NCBI RefSeq assembly: GCF_900142735.1 | Contig: NZ_FRBY01000003.1 | Span: forward strand, 62,001 to 126,000 | Reading direction: 5' to 3' | Source of the DNA: Flavobacterium saccharophilum | GTDB lineage: Bacteria; Bacteroidota; Bacteroidia; Flavobacteriales; Flavobacteriaceae | DNA: 64,000 nucleotides | Shown here: positions 1 through 10,715 of the stretch, piece after piece | How the letters are laid out: the number at the start of each line of letters is the position of its first letter | Numbering within the stretch: the stretch's first letter is position 1 | The notes under the pieces: model-generated | The model's input: the letters and a program-made list of their open reading frames with translations, nothing else | The model's database searches: none | What the model was told of the DNA's origin: nothing | Translations under genes and position numbers: made by a program

Positions 1-1
1 T

Positions 2-847
2 CCTAGTAAAGAAAACTCAAACATCGTAGGTTTTGCCTTAAGTAACACTTTTGAAGCTAAAGTAAGAGACAGAGACAGTACAAAGACTGAACCTAAAAAA
101 ATCATGCTGTTAAACAACTTAAATTTTAGCACCAGCTACAATTTTAACGCTGATGGTAAAGACATTCTTGCATGGCAACCGGTATTGGTAAGCGGTGGAA
201 CACAACTTCTTGACAACAAAATGAATGTGAATTTTGGTGCTACTCTAGACCCATACGCTATTGACAATTCTGGAAAAAGAATGAGCACCTACAACATTGA
301 AAACGGTGGTAGTTTATTCAGAATGACAAGTGCGAACTTAACGTTAAATTACTCTTTTTCAAATAAAGGAACAAAAGAAGAAAACAAACAGAGTGAGCGG
401 AATGGAGGTCGTAAAGATGACTTGTTTGGTACCAATACAGACTTAAACGACAGTCGTAACAGCCAGTTTGCCCAGGAAAAAGATGACGGAGAAGATGTTA
501 TAACCGAATTCTTCAATTCAAAGATTCCATGGGATATGACAATGGCTTACTCATTAACCTATTCTAACACCAACAGAGAAAGCAAGATCACCAACAACTC
601 CATAATGGTTTCCATCAATATGGACATTACTCCTAAATGGAAAGGTGGAGTTTCTACGGGTTACGACTTTGTTCAAAAAGGAGTTACTTTTACGCAATTC
701 CGTTTTGAAAGAGATTTATTAAGCTGGAGAATGGCTTTTAACTGGACACCACTTGGAGAAAACTCAAACTGGAACTTTTTCATCGGAATTAAATCCGGAG
801 TATTAAGTGATATTAAGTGGAATAAACGAAGTACTTCAAACCGATAA
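2..847 (+). CDS. lptD: LptD-like LPS assembly outer-membrane protein (3' part only)
   Basis: The reading frame is open from the first bases of the window to a TAA at 845-847, so only the C-terminal ~281 residues are present. They are rich in alternating polar/hydrophobic beta strands typical of an outer-membrane barrel, such as the stretch around FQKGVTFTQFRFERDL, and end with a basic tail. In Flavobacteria a large barrel protein annotated as LptD, the outer-membrane LPS transporter, commonly sits directly upstream of a RidA gene, as here with a 24-bp gap. The charged insert with KEENKQSERNGGRKDD around residues 123-138 would be a periplasmic or extracellular loop. The identification leans on family recall and the neighbour; another large barrel protein is possible. 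Confidence 0.7.
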   Translation, partial: PSKENSNIVGFALSNTFEAKVRDRDSTKTEPKKIMLLNNLNFSTSYNFNADGKDILAWQPVLVSGGTQLLDNKMNVNFGATLDPYAIDNSGKRMSTYNIENGGSLFRMTSANLTLNYSFSNKGTKEENKQSERNGGRKDDLFGTNTDLNDSRNSQFAQEKDDGEDVITEFFNSKIPWDMTMAYSLTYSNTNRESKITNNSIMVSINMDITPKWKGGVSTGYDFVQKGVTFTQFRFERDLLSWRMAFNWTPLGENSNWNFFIGIKSGVLSDIKWNKRSTSNR

Positions 848-871
848 TTCACATCGATTAAAATAATTATT

Positions 872-1252
872 ATGAAAAAAATCATCTTTACCGAAAAGGC
901 TCCTGCTCCAATCGGACCATACAATCAGGCCGTATTATCAGGTAATACGCTTTATGCTTCCGGGCAGATTGCAATAAATCCGGCTTCAGGAGAAATTGTT
1001 ACTGAAAACATCAATGACGAAACAAAACAAGTGATGGAAAACATTGCGGCAATTCTGGAAGCTGCAGATATGACTTTTGAAAACGTTGTTAAGGCAACTA
1101 TTTTCATTATGGACATGAATAATTTTGCTGCTATCAATACCATTTACGGATCTTATTTTAACGAAAAAACCGCTCCAGCACGTGAAACGGTTCAAGTGGC
1201 ATGTTTGCCAAAAAATGTAAATGTTGAAATCTCTATAATTGCAGTGCAATAG
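872..1252 (+). CDS. ridA: RidA family enamine/imine deaminase
   Basis: This 126-residue protein has the length and layout of the YjgF/YER057c/RidA family. RidA trimers hydrolyse reactive 2-aminoacrylate and related enamines/imines made by PLP enzymes, limiting damage to metabolic enzymes in the cytoplasm. The N-terminal APAPIGPYNQAV is the family opening, YASGQIAINPASGEIV the central strand, and the C-terminal ARETVQVACLPKNVNVEI holds the family's substrate-binding arginine and the closing signature. It starts 24 bp after the LptD-like gene and could be co-transcribed with it. Its last 20 bases overlap the 3' end of the convergent methylglyoxal synthase gene. Confidence 0.95.
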   Translation: MKKIIFTEKAPAPIGPYNQAVLSGNTLYASGQIAINPASGEIVTENINDETKQVMENIAAILEAADMTFENVVKATIFIMDMNNFAAINTIYGSYFNEKTAPARETVQVACLPKNVNVEISIIAVQ

Positions 1253-1607
1253 CATCTAATAATAATTGTGCCGTTGCTTCATTCGTTGCCAGCGGCACAT
1301 TATGTACATCACAAACGCGAATTAACATATTTATATCCGCCTCGTGTGGGTGACTTGATAATGGATCTTTAAAAAAGAAAACCATTTTTGTAATCCCTTC
1401 CGCCACTCTTCCAGCAATTTGCGCATCTCCACCTAAAGGTCCGGAAAGCATTCTTTGGGTTTTAAAACCCGCTGCTTCTGCTTTTCCTCCGGTAGTACCA
1501 GTACCAATAAGCTTTATTTTTTCGTGATGTAAAACAGCTTCATTTTTAATTAAAAAATCAATTAAATCTGCTTTTTTACCATCATGAGCAATAATTGCAA
1601 TCTCCAT
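1233..1607 (-). CDS. mgsA: Methylglyoxal synthase
   Basis: Methylglyoxal synthase converts dihydroxyacetone phosphate to methylglyoxal and phosphate, a bypass of lower glycolysis when sugar phosphates accumulate. The 124-residue protein starts MEIAIIAHDGKKADLI and has the phosphate-binding TGTTGGKAEAAG segment, the GPLGGDAQIAGRVAEG loop with the catalytic aspartate, and the HPHEADINMLIRVCDVHNVP segment with the expected catalytic histidine. An upstream ATG at 1643 would run into the preceding gene; the ATG at 1607 lies 10 bp after its stop and begins exactly where the family begins, so I chose it. It follows the GlcNAc-kinase-like gene in the same direction, with gap and pfkA further upstream, all handling triose or hexose phosphates. 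The 3' end overlaps ridA by 20 bp. Confidence 0.92.
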   Translation of the reverse strand: MEIAIIAHDGKKADLIDFLIKNEAVLHHEKIKLIGTGTTGGKAEAAGFKTQRMLSGPLGGDAQIAGRVAEGITKMVFFFKDPLSSHPHEADINMLIRVCDVHNVPLATNEATAQLLLDAIALQL

Positions 1608-1617
1608 GAAACCAGAA

Positions 1618-2469
1618 CTATTGATTAGCAACATGGTACGCAATTAATCCATCAATTGGTCTTCTTAAAACATTCCCTAATTGAAGCTCATACTTATCAA
1701 ATGTTTCTTGTAATTCGTCTTTTAGATAAAAAGCGATAGAGCCTACAAAATGCACAGGCACTTCTTTACAATTATCATATTGTTTGATATAATTTTTAAC
1801 AAATGATTTCATCCCTTTGAAAATGATTTTTCTACAGAAATCAGTGTCTTTATGTTTAATTAAGAACTTTGCAAAAGTCGCTAAATACGCATTTGGATTT
1901 GGTTCTTTATATAGTTTATTTTTAATAAAATCAGGATCTAAATCATATTCTTTTTCAAATTCAACAGCCAATTCTTTAGGCATTTTATTGAAGTAATATT
2001 TTCTGATTAATTCTTTTCCAAAAACATTCCCACTGCAATCATCCATAGCAATATAGCCTAATGACTGAACTTTTTGATGCAATACTTTTCCATCAAAATA
2101 ACTGCAGTTAGAACCTGTTCCAAGAATACTTACAATAGCTTCTTCTCCTTTTGGAGTTGTAGCGTAAACAGCCGCATAAGTATCTTCATGAACCTCTACA
2201 ATTGCGTTAACAAAATACTCCTGAAAGATCTGAGTCAATGCAATTTTCATTCTGTCAGTACCACATCCAGCTCCGTAAAAGAACAAATGTGAGGCATTTT
2301 TTTTATTTTGTAAAATGTCAAAACGATCGTTTAATCTTTCAATAATTTCCGGACCGTCAAGAATTTCAGGATTTAATCCCAAAGTTTGTGTCGTGAATAA
2401 TACTTTTCCATTATCATCAATTGCAATCCAATCGGCTTTAGTAGACCCACTATCAACTATTAATTTCAT
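1618..2469 (-). CDS. BadF/BadG/BcrA/BcrD ATPase family, N-acetylglucosamine-kinase-like
   Basis: This is a 283-residue ASKHA-fold kinase. It opens with the phosphate-1 motif MKLIVDSGSTKADW and has a second glycine-rich loop, SILGTGSNCSYFDG, near residue 115. Eukaryotic-type GlcNAc kinases belong to this family, and Flavobacterial members next to sugar genes are usually called N-acetylglucosamine kinase-like. The likely reaction is ATP-dependent phosphorylation of an amino sugar in the cytoplasm, but substrate cannot be read from sequence. The protein is somewhat shorter than GlcNAc kinases of about 340 residues. mgsA starts 10 bp downstream, suggesting co-transcription. A terminator lies between it and gap upstream. 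Confidence 0.85.
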   Translation of the reverse strand: MKLIVDSGSTKADWIAIDDNGKVLFTTQTLGLNPEILDGPEIIERLNDRFDILQNKKNASHLFFYGAGCGTDRMKIALTQIFQEYFVNAIVEVHEDTYAAVYATTPKGEEAIVSILGTGSNCSYFDGKVLHQKVQSLGYIAMDDCSGNVFGKELIRKYYFNKMPKELAVEFEKEYDLDPDFIKNKLYKEPNPNAYLATFAKFLIKHKDTDFCRKIIFKGMKSFVKNYIKQYDNCKEVPVHFVGSIAFYLKDELQETFDKYELQLGNVLRRPIDGLIAYHVANQ

Positions 2470-2552
2470 TTTTTTTTGTTTTTGGATTAGTTTTTCTTCA
2501 ATTTAATTAAAAAGTGTATTTTTTACATTAATTAAAGACGAAACAAAATAAG

Positions 2553-2585
2553 AAAATCCCGTTACTAATTAAATAACGGGATTTT
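2553..2585 (-). terminator. Rho-independent terminator downstream of gap
   Basis: A perfect 12-bp stem (AAAATCCCGTTA with TAACGGGATTTT) has a 9-nt loop. It lies 17 bp beyond the gap stop codon on the minus strand, and the U tract is built into the stem base. It separates gap from the kinase gene. Confidence 0.85.
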
Positions 2586-2601
2586 GCAAAAATATATAAT
2601 A

Positions 2602-3630
<1,029 letters not shown>

Positions 3631-3701
3631 TTATTACACTAATTTAAAAGTCTAATTTCCTCACAATAAACTTCTTTCCTTTTTTAAACTTTTATTTATC
3701 T

Positions 3702-4688
3702 TTAGGTTGACATGATGTCAGACACTCTTAATAATTCTCTATCAATTTCAGATTTACCTTTAATTGCCTGCTCTAATGGTGTTAAAGTCACTTTATCCTC
3801 ACGAAGTCCAACCATATAATTTGATTTTCCTTCTAATAAAGATTCTACTGCTTTTACTCCTAAACGACTTGCCAGAACACGGTCAAAACAAGACGGAGAA
3901 CCACCACGCTGCATGTGCCCCAATACAGAAACTCTTACATCGTATTCAGGTAAATTAGCTTCAACATAATCTTTTAATTCGAAAACGTTTTTACCAATTT
4001 TATCTCCTTCGGCAATAACAACTATACTTGATGATTTTCCTGAAGCTTTACTTTTTTGAAGAGAGTCTAGCAATCTGTCTAAACCTAAATCTTCTTCAGG
4101 AATAAGGATTTCTTCAGCACCAGCTCCAATACCAGCATTAAGAGCAATGTGCCCTGCATCTCTACCCATAACCTCCACAAAAAACAGACGATTATGTGAA
4201 CTTGCAGTATCTCTAATTTTATCAATACAATCTACTACGGTATTTAAAGCAGTATCATAACCTAAAGTATGAGTTGTACCAAAAATATCATTATCAATTG
4301 TACCAGGAATTCCCATTACAGGAAAACCATATTCTGAATTAAAAATTAAACCGCCGGTAAAACTTCCATCTCCTCCAATAACAACTAGTGCATCTACACC
4401 AGCCTTCACAAGATTTTCGTGAGCTTTCTTTCTACCTTCAGGGGTTCTAAATTCAAGAGAACGAGCCGATTTTAAGATCGTCCCACCTTTATTTACAATA
4501 TTATTTACGCTTCGAGGTCCCATTTCTTTGAAATCTCCTTCGATCATTCCCTGATACCCTCTATAAATCCCTATGCATTCTATATTATGATAAGCACATG
4601 TTCGAACTACTGCTCTTATTGCGGCATTCATTCCAGGTGAATCTCCTCCTGAGGTTAGAACACCAACTTTTTTTATTGTTTTTGGCAT
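3702..4688 (-). CDS. pfkA: ATP-dependent 6-phosphofructokinase
   Basis: This 328-residue bacterial-type phosphofructokinase phosphorylates fructose-6-phosphate. It has the nucleotide loop VLTSGGDSPGMNAAIRAVVR near the start, GGDGSFTGG near residue 105, the catalytic PGTIDNDIFGT near 130 with its Asp pair, and EVMGRDAGHIALNAG near 170. The GGD-G form at the ATP site fits the ATP-dependent rather than the pyrophosphate-dependent subgroup. It is followed by gap in the same direction. The 308-bp upstream gap (4689-4996) is AT-rich and holds only the tamB terminator and presumably the pfkA promoter. Confidence 0.97.
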   Translation of the reverse strand: MPKTIKKVGVLTSGGDSPGMNAAIRAVVRTCAYHNIECIGIYRGYQGMIEGDFKEMGPRSVNNIVNKGGTILKSARSLEFRTPEGRKKAHENLVKAGVDALVVIGGDGSFTGGLIFNSEYGFPVMGIPGTIDNDIFGTTHTLGYDTALNTVVDCIDKIRDTASSHNRLFFVEVMGRDAGHIALNAGIGAGAEEILIPEEDLGLDRLLDSLQKSKASGKSSSIVVIAEGDKIGKNVFELKDYVEANLPEYDVRVSVLGHMQRGGSPSCFDRVLASRLGVKAVESLLEGKSNYMVGLREDKVTLTPLEQAIKGKSEIDRELLRVSDIMST

Positions 4689-4944
4689 TATTTAAGTATT
4701 AAAGTGTAAAATTAGCAAACATTCACCACTTTTCAGGTTATGATTGTAATAAATTAATAAAATATGTTAAATTCAAACGTTTTCGTTAATAAGTTTTTTG
4801 ATATGAAAAAATTCATTTAAAATAATAAAAGCACCTTATTTTAATTAAATCTCTAAAATTAACAATACATAAATGAAGTGTTATAAAAATATGCAGTCGC
4901 TATATTTGGTAAAAAAAATTGCAACATCTAAAATTAGCATAAAA

Positions 4945-4970
4945 AAACCATTCGTTGTAGCGAATGGTTT
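4945..4970 (-). terminator. Terminator downstream of tamB
   Basis: A perfect 10-bp stem (AAACCATTCG with CGAATGGTTT) has a 6-nt loop. Read on the minus strand it is followed by a U run (plus-strand A's from 4941), 27 bp after the tamB stop. It lies in the otherwise featureless 308-bp gap before pfkA. Confidence 0.85.
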
Positions 4971-4996
4971 TATAATTGTACTTTTTTAACAAAAGC

Positions 4997-7900
4997 TTAA
5001 AAGTCGTCATTATCGGGAATTAATCCCTGATTATTATTTTGAGGCTGTGGTGGCTTCTCTTCTTCTTTTTTATCGTTCTTCTTTTTATTCTTTTCACTCT
5101 CTTTTTTAGTAGAGAAATTAATATAATCAGGATTCAGATTAGAATCTTGCAAATCATCTGGAGAACTTTTTATTGTTCTTTCCAGCTTATGGCTTTTAAA
5201 AAGCTTATTTACCAATTCGCTAAAAGTATCAAAATCTACTTCATATGAAATACCGACACCTTGCGTATAACCAATTCCTTGTCCTATATAATTAATATCA
5301 TTTTCTTTATTAAATAAACGAAGGTTCATAGACCCATCTTCATTTACCCTGTAAAGTATTTCAATATCTCCCACAATCGCAGATTCGTTGACTCCCCCAA
5401 CCGGAACACCAACTTTTCCATTAATCGAGATTTTCTCATTAATCTGTGAAGAAATATTAGCCACAAACTGACCATCTGCCTCCTGTCCAATTCGTTTATC
5501 TGCAGATATAAAGTTCAGATCAATATTAAACTTATCATTATCTGATTTTATAATCCCCCCTAATAAACTGGCAGCTGTCTCTGCAAATGTTCCAGATAAA
5601 TCACTTTGGTTAAATCCGTCCGGACTCATAAACGAACCTGTTGACAGCAAGTACAAAGCCTGAGTTTGACGAACATCTTTATCATCTAACTTATATTGTA
5701 TCTCTGATTTTAAAACACTGCTAACAGAAGGAAACTGAATATCAAAATTAGGTTCAGGGCTTGCTAAATCCCCTCTTAATCCAATGACAACTTCTACCGG
5801 AACTTTTTTATTGAAAGAAGAATTTTCTAAAAGTACGGCCGGATTTGCAGACGTTCTGTATACGGCTTCTAAATTTAACTGCGCTTTCATCGGGTTTCCT
5901 TCCCAAATGATAGAACCTCCTTTTTTAACTGCAAACTTTTTATCAATTAAACCTCCGTATTTAAAATTATAGGTTCCTTCGTATGCCTGGAAATCTCCCC
6001 ACATATTAAACTTACCAAGGGTATTAATCTTAAACAATAACGATCCGTATCCTTTTCCTTTCATTCCATGACCTGAATTTCGATCCAGAATAACTTCAAC
6101 TTCAGCGTCTGGTGTAATGTCAAAATCAAATTCTAATTCAAGACCTCCATAGTTTCTGGTTTTCTCAACAATTCCATTCGCTAAATTGTATTTTTCTTTT
6201 GGAGTTACAAAATGTATCCAACTGCTTTCACCAACACTTTGTACATTATTAATTGGGATTTTAACCTCAGTACCTTTTTCTGATTTAGCTGCTACTTTTA
6301 TAAATAAGCTTTCCGTTGGACCTTTAATACTTGCTGTTCCATTAATAAATGCCGTACCAAAATAAGCCGCATCGTCACTATCTTTAGTATCAAGCGCCAC
6401 TAATCGTTTTGAAGTAATGGTCAAATCTAATTTCCAGTCTCCAAAATTATGATGCTCAATAGCGCCATTCAACAGCCCTTTTGTACCGTATTTTGTATCT
6501 GTTAATTGGTTATTCCTAAACAAGAATTTCTCATCAGTTAAATCAATTACAGTTCTATCGCTTAACTCATAATCGACGTTCAGATAAGGAATTGTCATTC
6601 CTGCTTTCTCAACATACAACCTTCCGTTTATTTCAGGTTTTTTAATATTTCCTACAACAGCAGCATTTCCGGAAACGGAACCACGTACATTAGACAAAAC
6701 ATCCTTACCAACTTTTCCTAACGTTGCCAAATTAAACCCTTCTAGTTTAAGCTTCAAATCCAGAATAGTTTCTTTGTTTTCAATGGCAAAATTTCCGCTA
6801 GCATTGAATGATTCTGTAAAGCCATTATGAATTGATGAGTTTATAGTAAATCTTCTCAGATTCTCATCTCCTGAAATATCAAAATCTAAAGTTCCTAATT
6901 CCGTATTATTTAAGTTAAGATGATCTATCTGTATAGATGCTGTGGGCTGATAAACATCTTTATTCTGCTTAAAATTAACGTTCCCGTTTAAATTTCCATT
7001 AAAAACAAATTTAGAATTTAAAGGCGTTATCTTATTAATATCTACATCTTCAAAATTCAGCACAATATCTTTATAATCAGTACCACGCAAGACTCCATTT
7101 AAATCAATTTTTTGATCTTCATGACTTAGCACAATATTATCAATCGTAAAGTTTTTAAAGTTTTTGTCAAAAATAATCTGATTATCATCTCCTTCATCTT
7201 CATTTAAATACCATAAATAGTCTTTAAATTTCATTTCAGATTTTTTGATACCGACTACGTTATTTTTGTTTTTATCAATAGTATGAAACAAATCAAGATT
7301 AAAATAATCCTCACCTTTTTCTCCTCCTTTAAATTCTGAACGAACAAACAAAGTATCTTTTGATGTTACATTGATCAAATTAAAATCGCGTATTTTATAA
7401 TAGGGCGTTTTAATACTGTCTAACTCAATAAAGGCATTGTAAAGCGGGTTTTTGTTATCAATACTTATTCGGATATTATCGAATGTGTTTTTTGCAGCGG
7501 TAATTTTTTGCGAATTAAATCTAAACTTAAATTCATTTAAATCAGCATCTATTTTTCCACGTACCACAGTGGATGAATCTACATTAACTTCGGGATATAA
7601 CATCTCCACAACCTTATCATATACATGAAAATTGAAACGTAAGAATTGCCCTTTTTTAACCTTATATGGCTTGTAATTGGTGTAAAGACTTCCAACGGAA
7701 TTCATTGCCAATTTACCTAATTGGGCGAACTGAAATTTACCCACGATTTTACCATCAACAATATCAGTAGAATTAATTGTTATGGTTCGTAATCTATCTG
7801 CATCAAAACTTGAATTGATTGTCACTTCATCAAATTCATATGTTGATTTTGGATTCTGATAAATAGCATCTTTTATGTAAATATTTCCATGAAGATTTTC

Positions 7901-9484
7901 AATTGAATTTCCTGAAACCTGAACAACTGCATCACCGGTAAAATGCGAAATAGAATCATTTATGAATTTAAGTTTGCGTAAATCAGCATTCTCCACATTA
8001 ATATGAAAATCATATTTGTTCTCGCGCGTACTTAAATCAACTAAACCATCAAATGTTAAGGATAAATTAGGATCATTTACAGAAATTTGTCCTTTGTAGT
8101 AAGGCAATTTAAAATTCCCATTTACTACTATATTATTATAGGTGTATTTATTATAATCTAATTTTATAATATCTCCTTTTATAATAGTGTTAAGGTATTT
8201 CTCGGTAAAACCAATTCCATCAACATCTAAATTTAAAGTTGTTCTGCCAAGATCTTTACGCTGGAGTAAAGTTCCGACATCAAAATTCTCCAAAACAATA
8301 TTTCCTGAATAAGATGCCTTGTCAATAAAATCCATATTGTTTAAATGCAGATCAATATCACCGCCACCTAAATCCGTAACCATTTTAAATTTGGCCTCGA
8401 GAGCAGTTGTAGAAACTTTTGCCTTTCCTATAATCGTAAATTTACCTATTCTTTTAAGCTCTTTTGGAAGTTTTTTACCTAACACAATTGGCAGCAAAGC
8501 AACCATATTATCATAACTGGAAACCAATCTGTCAAATTTCCCATCCATTGAGAACTTTTGTTCTTTGGTTCCTAAGAGGTTTTTAAAATTTATGTTACCA
8601 ATAATTCTTGAACCATTGGTATCTGTAAGTCTCAAACCTTTTAAATTAAGATTATTAAGAGGGCCGTTTAATTTTGTCTTCAGTTTAAAATGCTGGTTTT
8701 TGCCTAATCCATCATAAAAATAACGGATATCATTTGTCGCAATTGATGAAGAATCAATTCTAACATCAAACTTTACTTTATCAGTAAAATTTAAAAAATC
8801 TTCTACTTTATAATTTAAAATTGCCTGACCGTAAATAGAGGATCTCTTCGTTTTTATGGCAAGATTTTCAACTTTGATTTGCTTTTTGGTATAACTAAAC
8901 TTCCCTGCAAAATTAGACACATAAAGACCGCGGTGATCCAAAAATGAAAAACGATGAATTGTCGTATTTACATCAGGTCCATAGAGTTTAAAATCACTGA
9001 TGTAAGCATTAAGTTTTGTGAATGACAAAAATTTAGGTGTCTTTTTATTTTCATCAACTACAGAAAAAATCCCTTTTGAAATATAGGCGTTTTTAGCTGT
9101 CAGTAAAAAATGTTTGTTTGTTTTTGATGGCTTATCAGAATCAAAAAGTCGTATAAACTTATTGATATTGTTTTCGTTTTCGTTTTTGTAAGTTTTCAGG
9201 TTAAAGATCAAACCTGTTAAACGCAAATCACCAAAAATCAAATCACCATCCAGCAATCTTTTGATACTTAAAATGTCTGTAGAAATAATATCAGAGTAGA
9301 TTAAAACTTTCTTGTGATGGTCATAAATCAAAACTTTCTTAAGTTTTACGCCTCCAAAAATGTTTATGGCAACCTTATCAACATGAATATCTGTTTTAAA
9401 ATCTTCGTTCAGCGAATTGGTCACATATTGTGCAATTTCAGTCTGAACGACAGGCAAAGACAGCGTTATAGCAAGTGCTAACAA
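4997..9484 (-). CDS. tamB: TamB-type translocation/assembly module protein (DUF490)
   Basis: TamB is an inner-membrane-anchored periplasmic AsmA-like protein. It bridges to the outer membrane and acts in outer-membrane protein assembly or phospholipid transport. The ~1495-residue product has a long repetitive beta-rich body, a C-terminal conserved DUF490-like part (GDIEILYRVNEDGSMNLRLF region) and a Lys/Glu/Pro/Gln-rich tail. The start is odd. The TTG at 9482-9484 falls inside a hydrophobic anchor, while the frame stays open upstream for about 20 codons (KKVKKIISRTLIGLILLLLA) to a stop at 9545-9547 with no ATG, GTG or TTG. The true start is probably a rare codon near 9538, or the frame was shifted there. 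The gene is divergent from tsaD and ends at its own terminator. Confidence 0.9.
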   Translation of the reverse strand: MLALAITLSLPVVQTEIAQYVTNSLNEDFKTDIHVDKVAINIFGGVKLKKVLIYDHHKKVLIYSDIISTDILSIKRLLDGDLIFGDLRLTGLIFNLKTYKNENENNINKFIRLFDSDKPSKTNKHFLLTAKNAYISKGIFSVVDENKKTPKFLSFTKLNAYISDFKLYGPDVNTTIHRFSFLDHRGLYVSNFAGKFSYTKKQIKVENLAIKTKRSSIYGQAILNYKVEDFLNFTDKVKFDVRIDSSSIATNDIRYFYDGLGKNQHFKLKTKLNGPLNNLNLKGLRLTDTNGSRIIGNINFKNLLGTKEQKFSMDGKFDRLVSSYDNMVALLPIVLGKKLPKELKRIGKFTIIGKAKVSTTALEAKFKMVTDLGGGDIDLHLNNMDFIDKASYSGNIVLENFDVGTLLQRKDLGRTTLNLDVDGIGFTEKYLNTIIKGDIIKLDYNKYTYNNIVVNGNFKLPYYKGQISVNDPNLSLTFDGLVDLSTRENKYDFHINVENADLRKLKFINDSISHFTGDAVVQVSGNSIENLHGNIYIKDAIYQNPKSTYEFDEVTINSSFDADRLRTITINSTDIVDGKIVGKFQFAQLGKLAMNSVGSLYTNYKPYKVKKGQFLRFNFHVYDKVVEMLYPEVNVDSSTVVRGKIDADLNEFKFRFNSQKITAAKNTFDNIRISIDNKNPLYNAFIELDSIKTPYYKIRDFNLINVTSKDTLFVRSEFKGGEKGEDYFNLDLFHTIDKNKNNVVGIKKSEMKFKDYLWYLNEDEGDDNQIIFDKNFKNFTIDNIVLSHEDQKIDLNGVLRGTDYKDIVLNFEDVDINKITPLNSKFVFNGNLNGNVNFKQNKDVYQPTASIQIDHLNLNNTELGTLDFDISGDENLRRFTINSSIHNGFTESFNASGNFAIENKETILDLKLKLEGFNLATLGKVGKDVLSNVRGSVSGNAAVVGNIKKPEINGRLYVEKAGMTIPYLNVDYELSDRTVIDLTDEKFLFRNNQLTDTKYGTKGLLNGAIEHHNFGDWKLDLTITSKRLVALDTKDSDDAAYFGTAFINGTASIKGPTESLFIKVAAKSEKGTEVKIPINNVQSVGESSWIHFVTPKEKYNLANGIVEKTRNYGGLELEFDFDITPDAEVEVILDRNSGHGMKGKGYGSLLFKINTLGKFNMWGDFQAYEGTYNFKYGGLIDKKFAVKKGGSIIWEGNPMKAQLNLEAVYRTSANPAVLLENSSFNKKVPVEVVIGLRGDLASPEPNFDIQFPSVSSVLKSEIQYKLDDKDVRQTQALYLLSTGSFMSPDGFNQSDLSGTFAETAASLLGGIIKSDNDKFNIDLNFISADKRIGQEADGQFVANISSQINEKISINGKVGVPVGGVNESAIVGDIEILYRVNEDGSMNLRLFNKENDINYIGQGIGYTQGVGISYEVDFDTFSELVNKLFKSHKLERTIKSSPDDLQDSNLNPDYINFSTKKESEKNKKKNDKKEEEKPPQPQNNNQGLIPDNDDF

Positions 9485-9612
9485 AAGTAAAATTAACCCA
9501 ATTAGGGTTCTTGATATTATTTTCTTTACTTTTTTGATAGCTTCTTAATTTTAGTTTTCTTTTAAATTCACTTTGAACAGACAAAGAGCGACTGTTTTTG
9601 ATAAAAATTCTT

Positions 9613-9620
9613 TAATTTTG
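9613..9620 (+). promoter_or_regulatory. Candidate -7 element upstream of tsaD
   Basis: TAATTTTG matches the Bacteroidota -7 consensus TAnnTTTG. It lies 70 bp before the tsaD ATG, in the divergent gap with tamB. I see no convincing -33 TTTG at the right spacing, so the call is weak. Confidence 0.35.
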
Positions 9621-9690
9621 GCTTCTCCTTATAATCAAAGAAAATTAAAAATTTGATTTGTCAAATATAATCCAAAATTCGTGCCTTTAT

Positions 9691-10713
9691 ATGCAAAATT
9701 CAGAGGTTTTTATTCTTGCCATCGAAAGTTCTTGCGATGATACTGCTGCTGCAGTTCTACATAACGATAAAGTACTCTCAAATGTTGTGGCCAATCAGCT
9801 TATTCACAACCAATATGGCGGTGTTGTACCTGAGTTAGCCTCAAGAGCTCATCAGCAAAATATTGTTCCAGTAATTGATGCTGCACTACGCAAAGCAAAT
9901 GTACAAAAAGAACAATTAACAGCCATTGCATTTACGCAAGGACCTGGTTTAATGGGATCCTTATTAGTGGGAAGTTCATTCAGTAAATCACTATCATTGG
10001 CATTACAAATTCCGTTAATTGCTGTCAATCATATGCATGCTCATATTTTAGCACACTTTATTGATGAGGAAGGATTTGATAAACCTGAATTTCCGTTTTT
10101 AGCATTAACTATTAGTGGAGGTCATACGCAGATTGTAAAAGTAAATGGCTTCTTTGATATGGAAATTATCGGAGAAACCACTGATGATGCTGTTGGAGAA
10201 GCTTTTGATAAAAGTGCCAAAATTCTTGGACTACCGTATCCTGGCGGTCCATTAATTGATAAGTATGCAAAAGAAGGAAATCCAAAAGCTTTTGCTTTTA
10301 CCAAGCCAAAAGTACCCGGATTAGATTTTAGTTTTTCCGGATTAAAAACGGCTATTTTATATTTTATTCAGAAGAAGAAATTAGAAAACCCAAATTTTAT
10401 TGAAGAAAACCTGAATGATATTTGTGCTTCTATTCAATATACTATTATCGAAATTTTGATGGATAAATTGAAATTGGCGGTAAAAGAAACCGGAATAAAA
10501 CAAATTGCAATTGGCGGGGGGGTTTCGGCAAATTCCGGAATTAGAACCCGATTGAAAGAAAGTGAAAGCAAATACGGATGGAAAACTTTTGTTCCAAAAT
10601 TTGAATACACTACAGATAATGCTGCAATGATTGGAATTGTGGGTTACCAAAAATATTTATCAAATCGTTTTGAAACTCAGGCTGTAGTTTCAAAAGCACG
10701 AATTCAATTTTAA
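9691..10713 (+). CDS. tsaD: tRNA N6-threonylcarbamoyladenosine synthase subunit TsaD
   Basis: TsaD transfers the threonylcarbamoyl group to A37 of ANN-decoding tRNAs, together with TsaB and TsaE. The 340-residue protein shows the family opening ILAIESSCDDTAAAV, QGPGLMGSLLVG near residue 80, the metal-binding NHMHAH near 112-117, SGGHTQ near 145, and the C-terminal IGGGVSANSGIR and TTDNAAMIG motifs. A frame-open TTG at 9658 adds 11 residues without homology, so I use the ATG at 9691. rsmE follows 2 bp after the stop, making a tight two-gene RNA-modification unit. Confidence 0.97.
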   Translation: MQNSEVFILAIESSCDDTAAAVLHNDKVLSNVVANQLIHNQYGGVVPELASRAHQQNIVPVIDAALRKANVQKEQLTAIAFTQGPGLMGSLLVGSSFSKSLSLALQIPLIAVNHMHAHILAHFIDEEGFDKPEFPFLALTISGGHTQIVKVNGFFDMEIIGETTDDAVGEAFDKSAKILGLPYPGGPLIDKYAKEGNPKAFAFTKPKVPGLDFSFSGLKTAILYFIQKKKLENPNFIEENLNDICASIQYTIIEILMDKLKLAVKETGIKQIAIGGGVSANSGIRTRLKESESKYGWKTFVPKFEYTTDNAAMIGIVGYQKYLSNRFETQAVVSKARIQF

Positions 10714-10715
10714 TT

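Noticed and set aside
5039..9000. Plus-strand open frames of 60-70 codons inside tamB
   Set aside because: They are shadows of the long minus-strand gene, with low-complexity hydrophobic translations and no start context.
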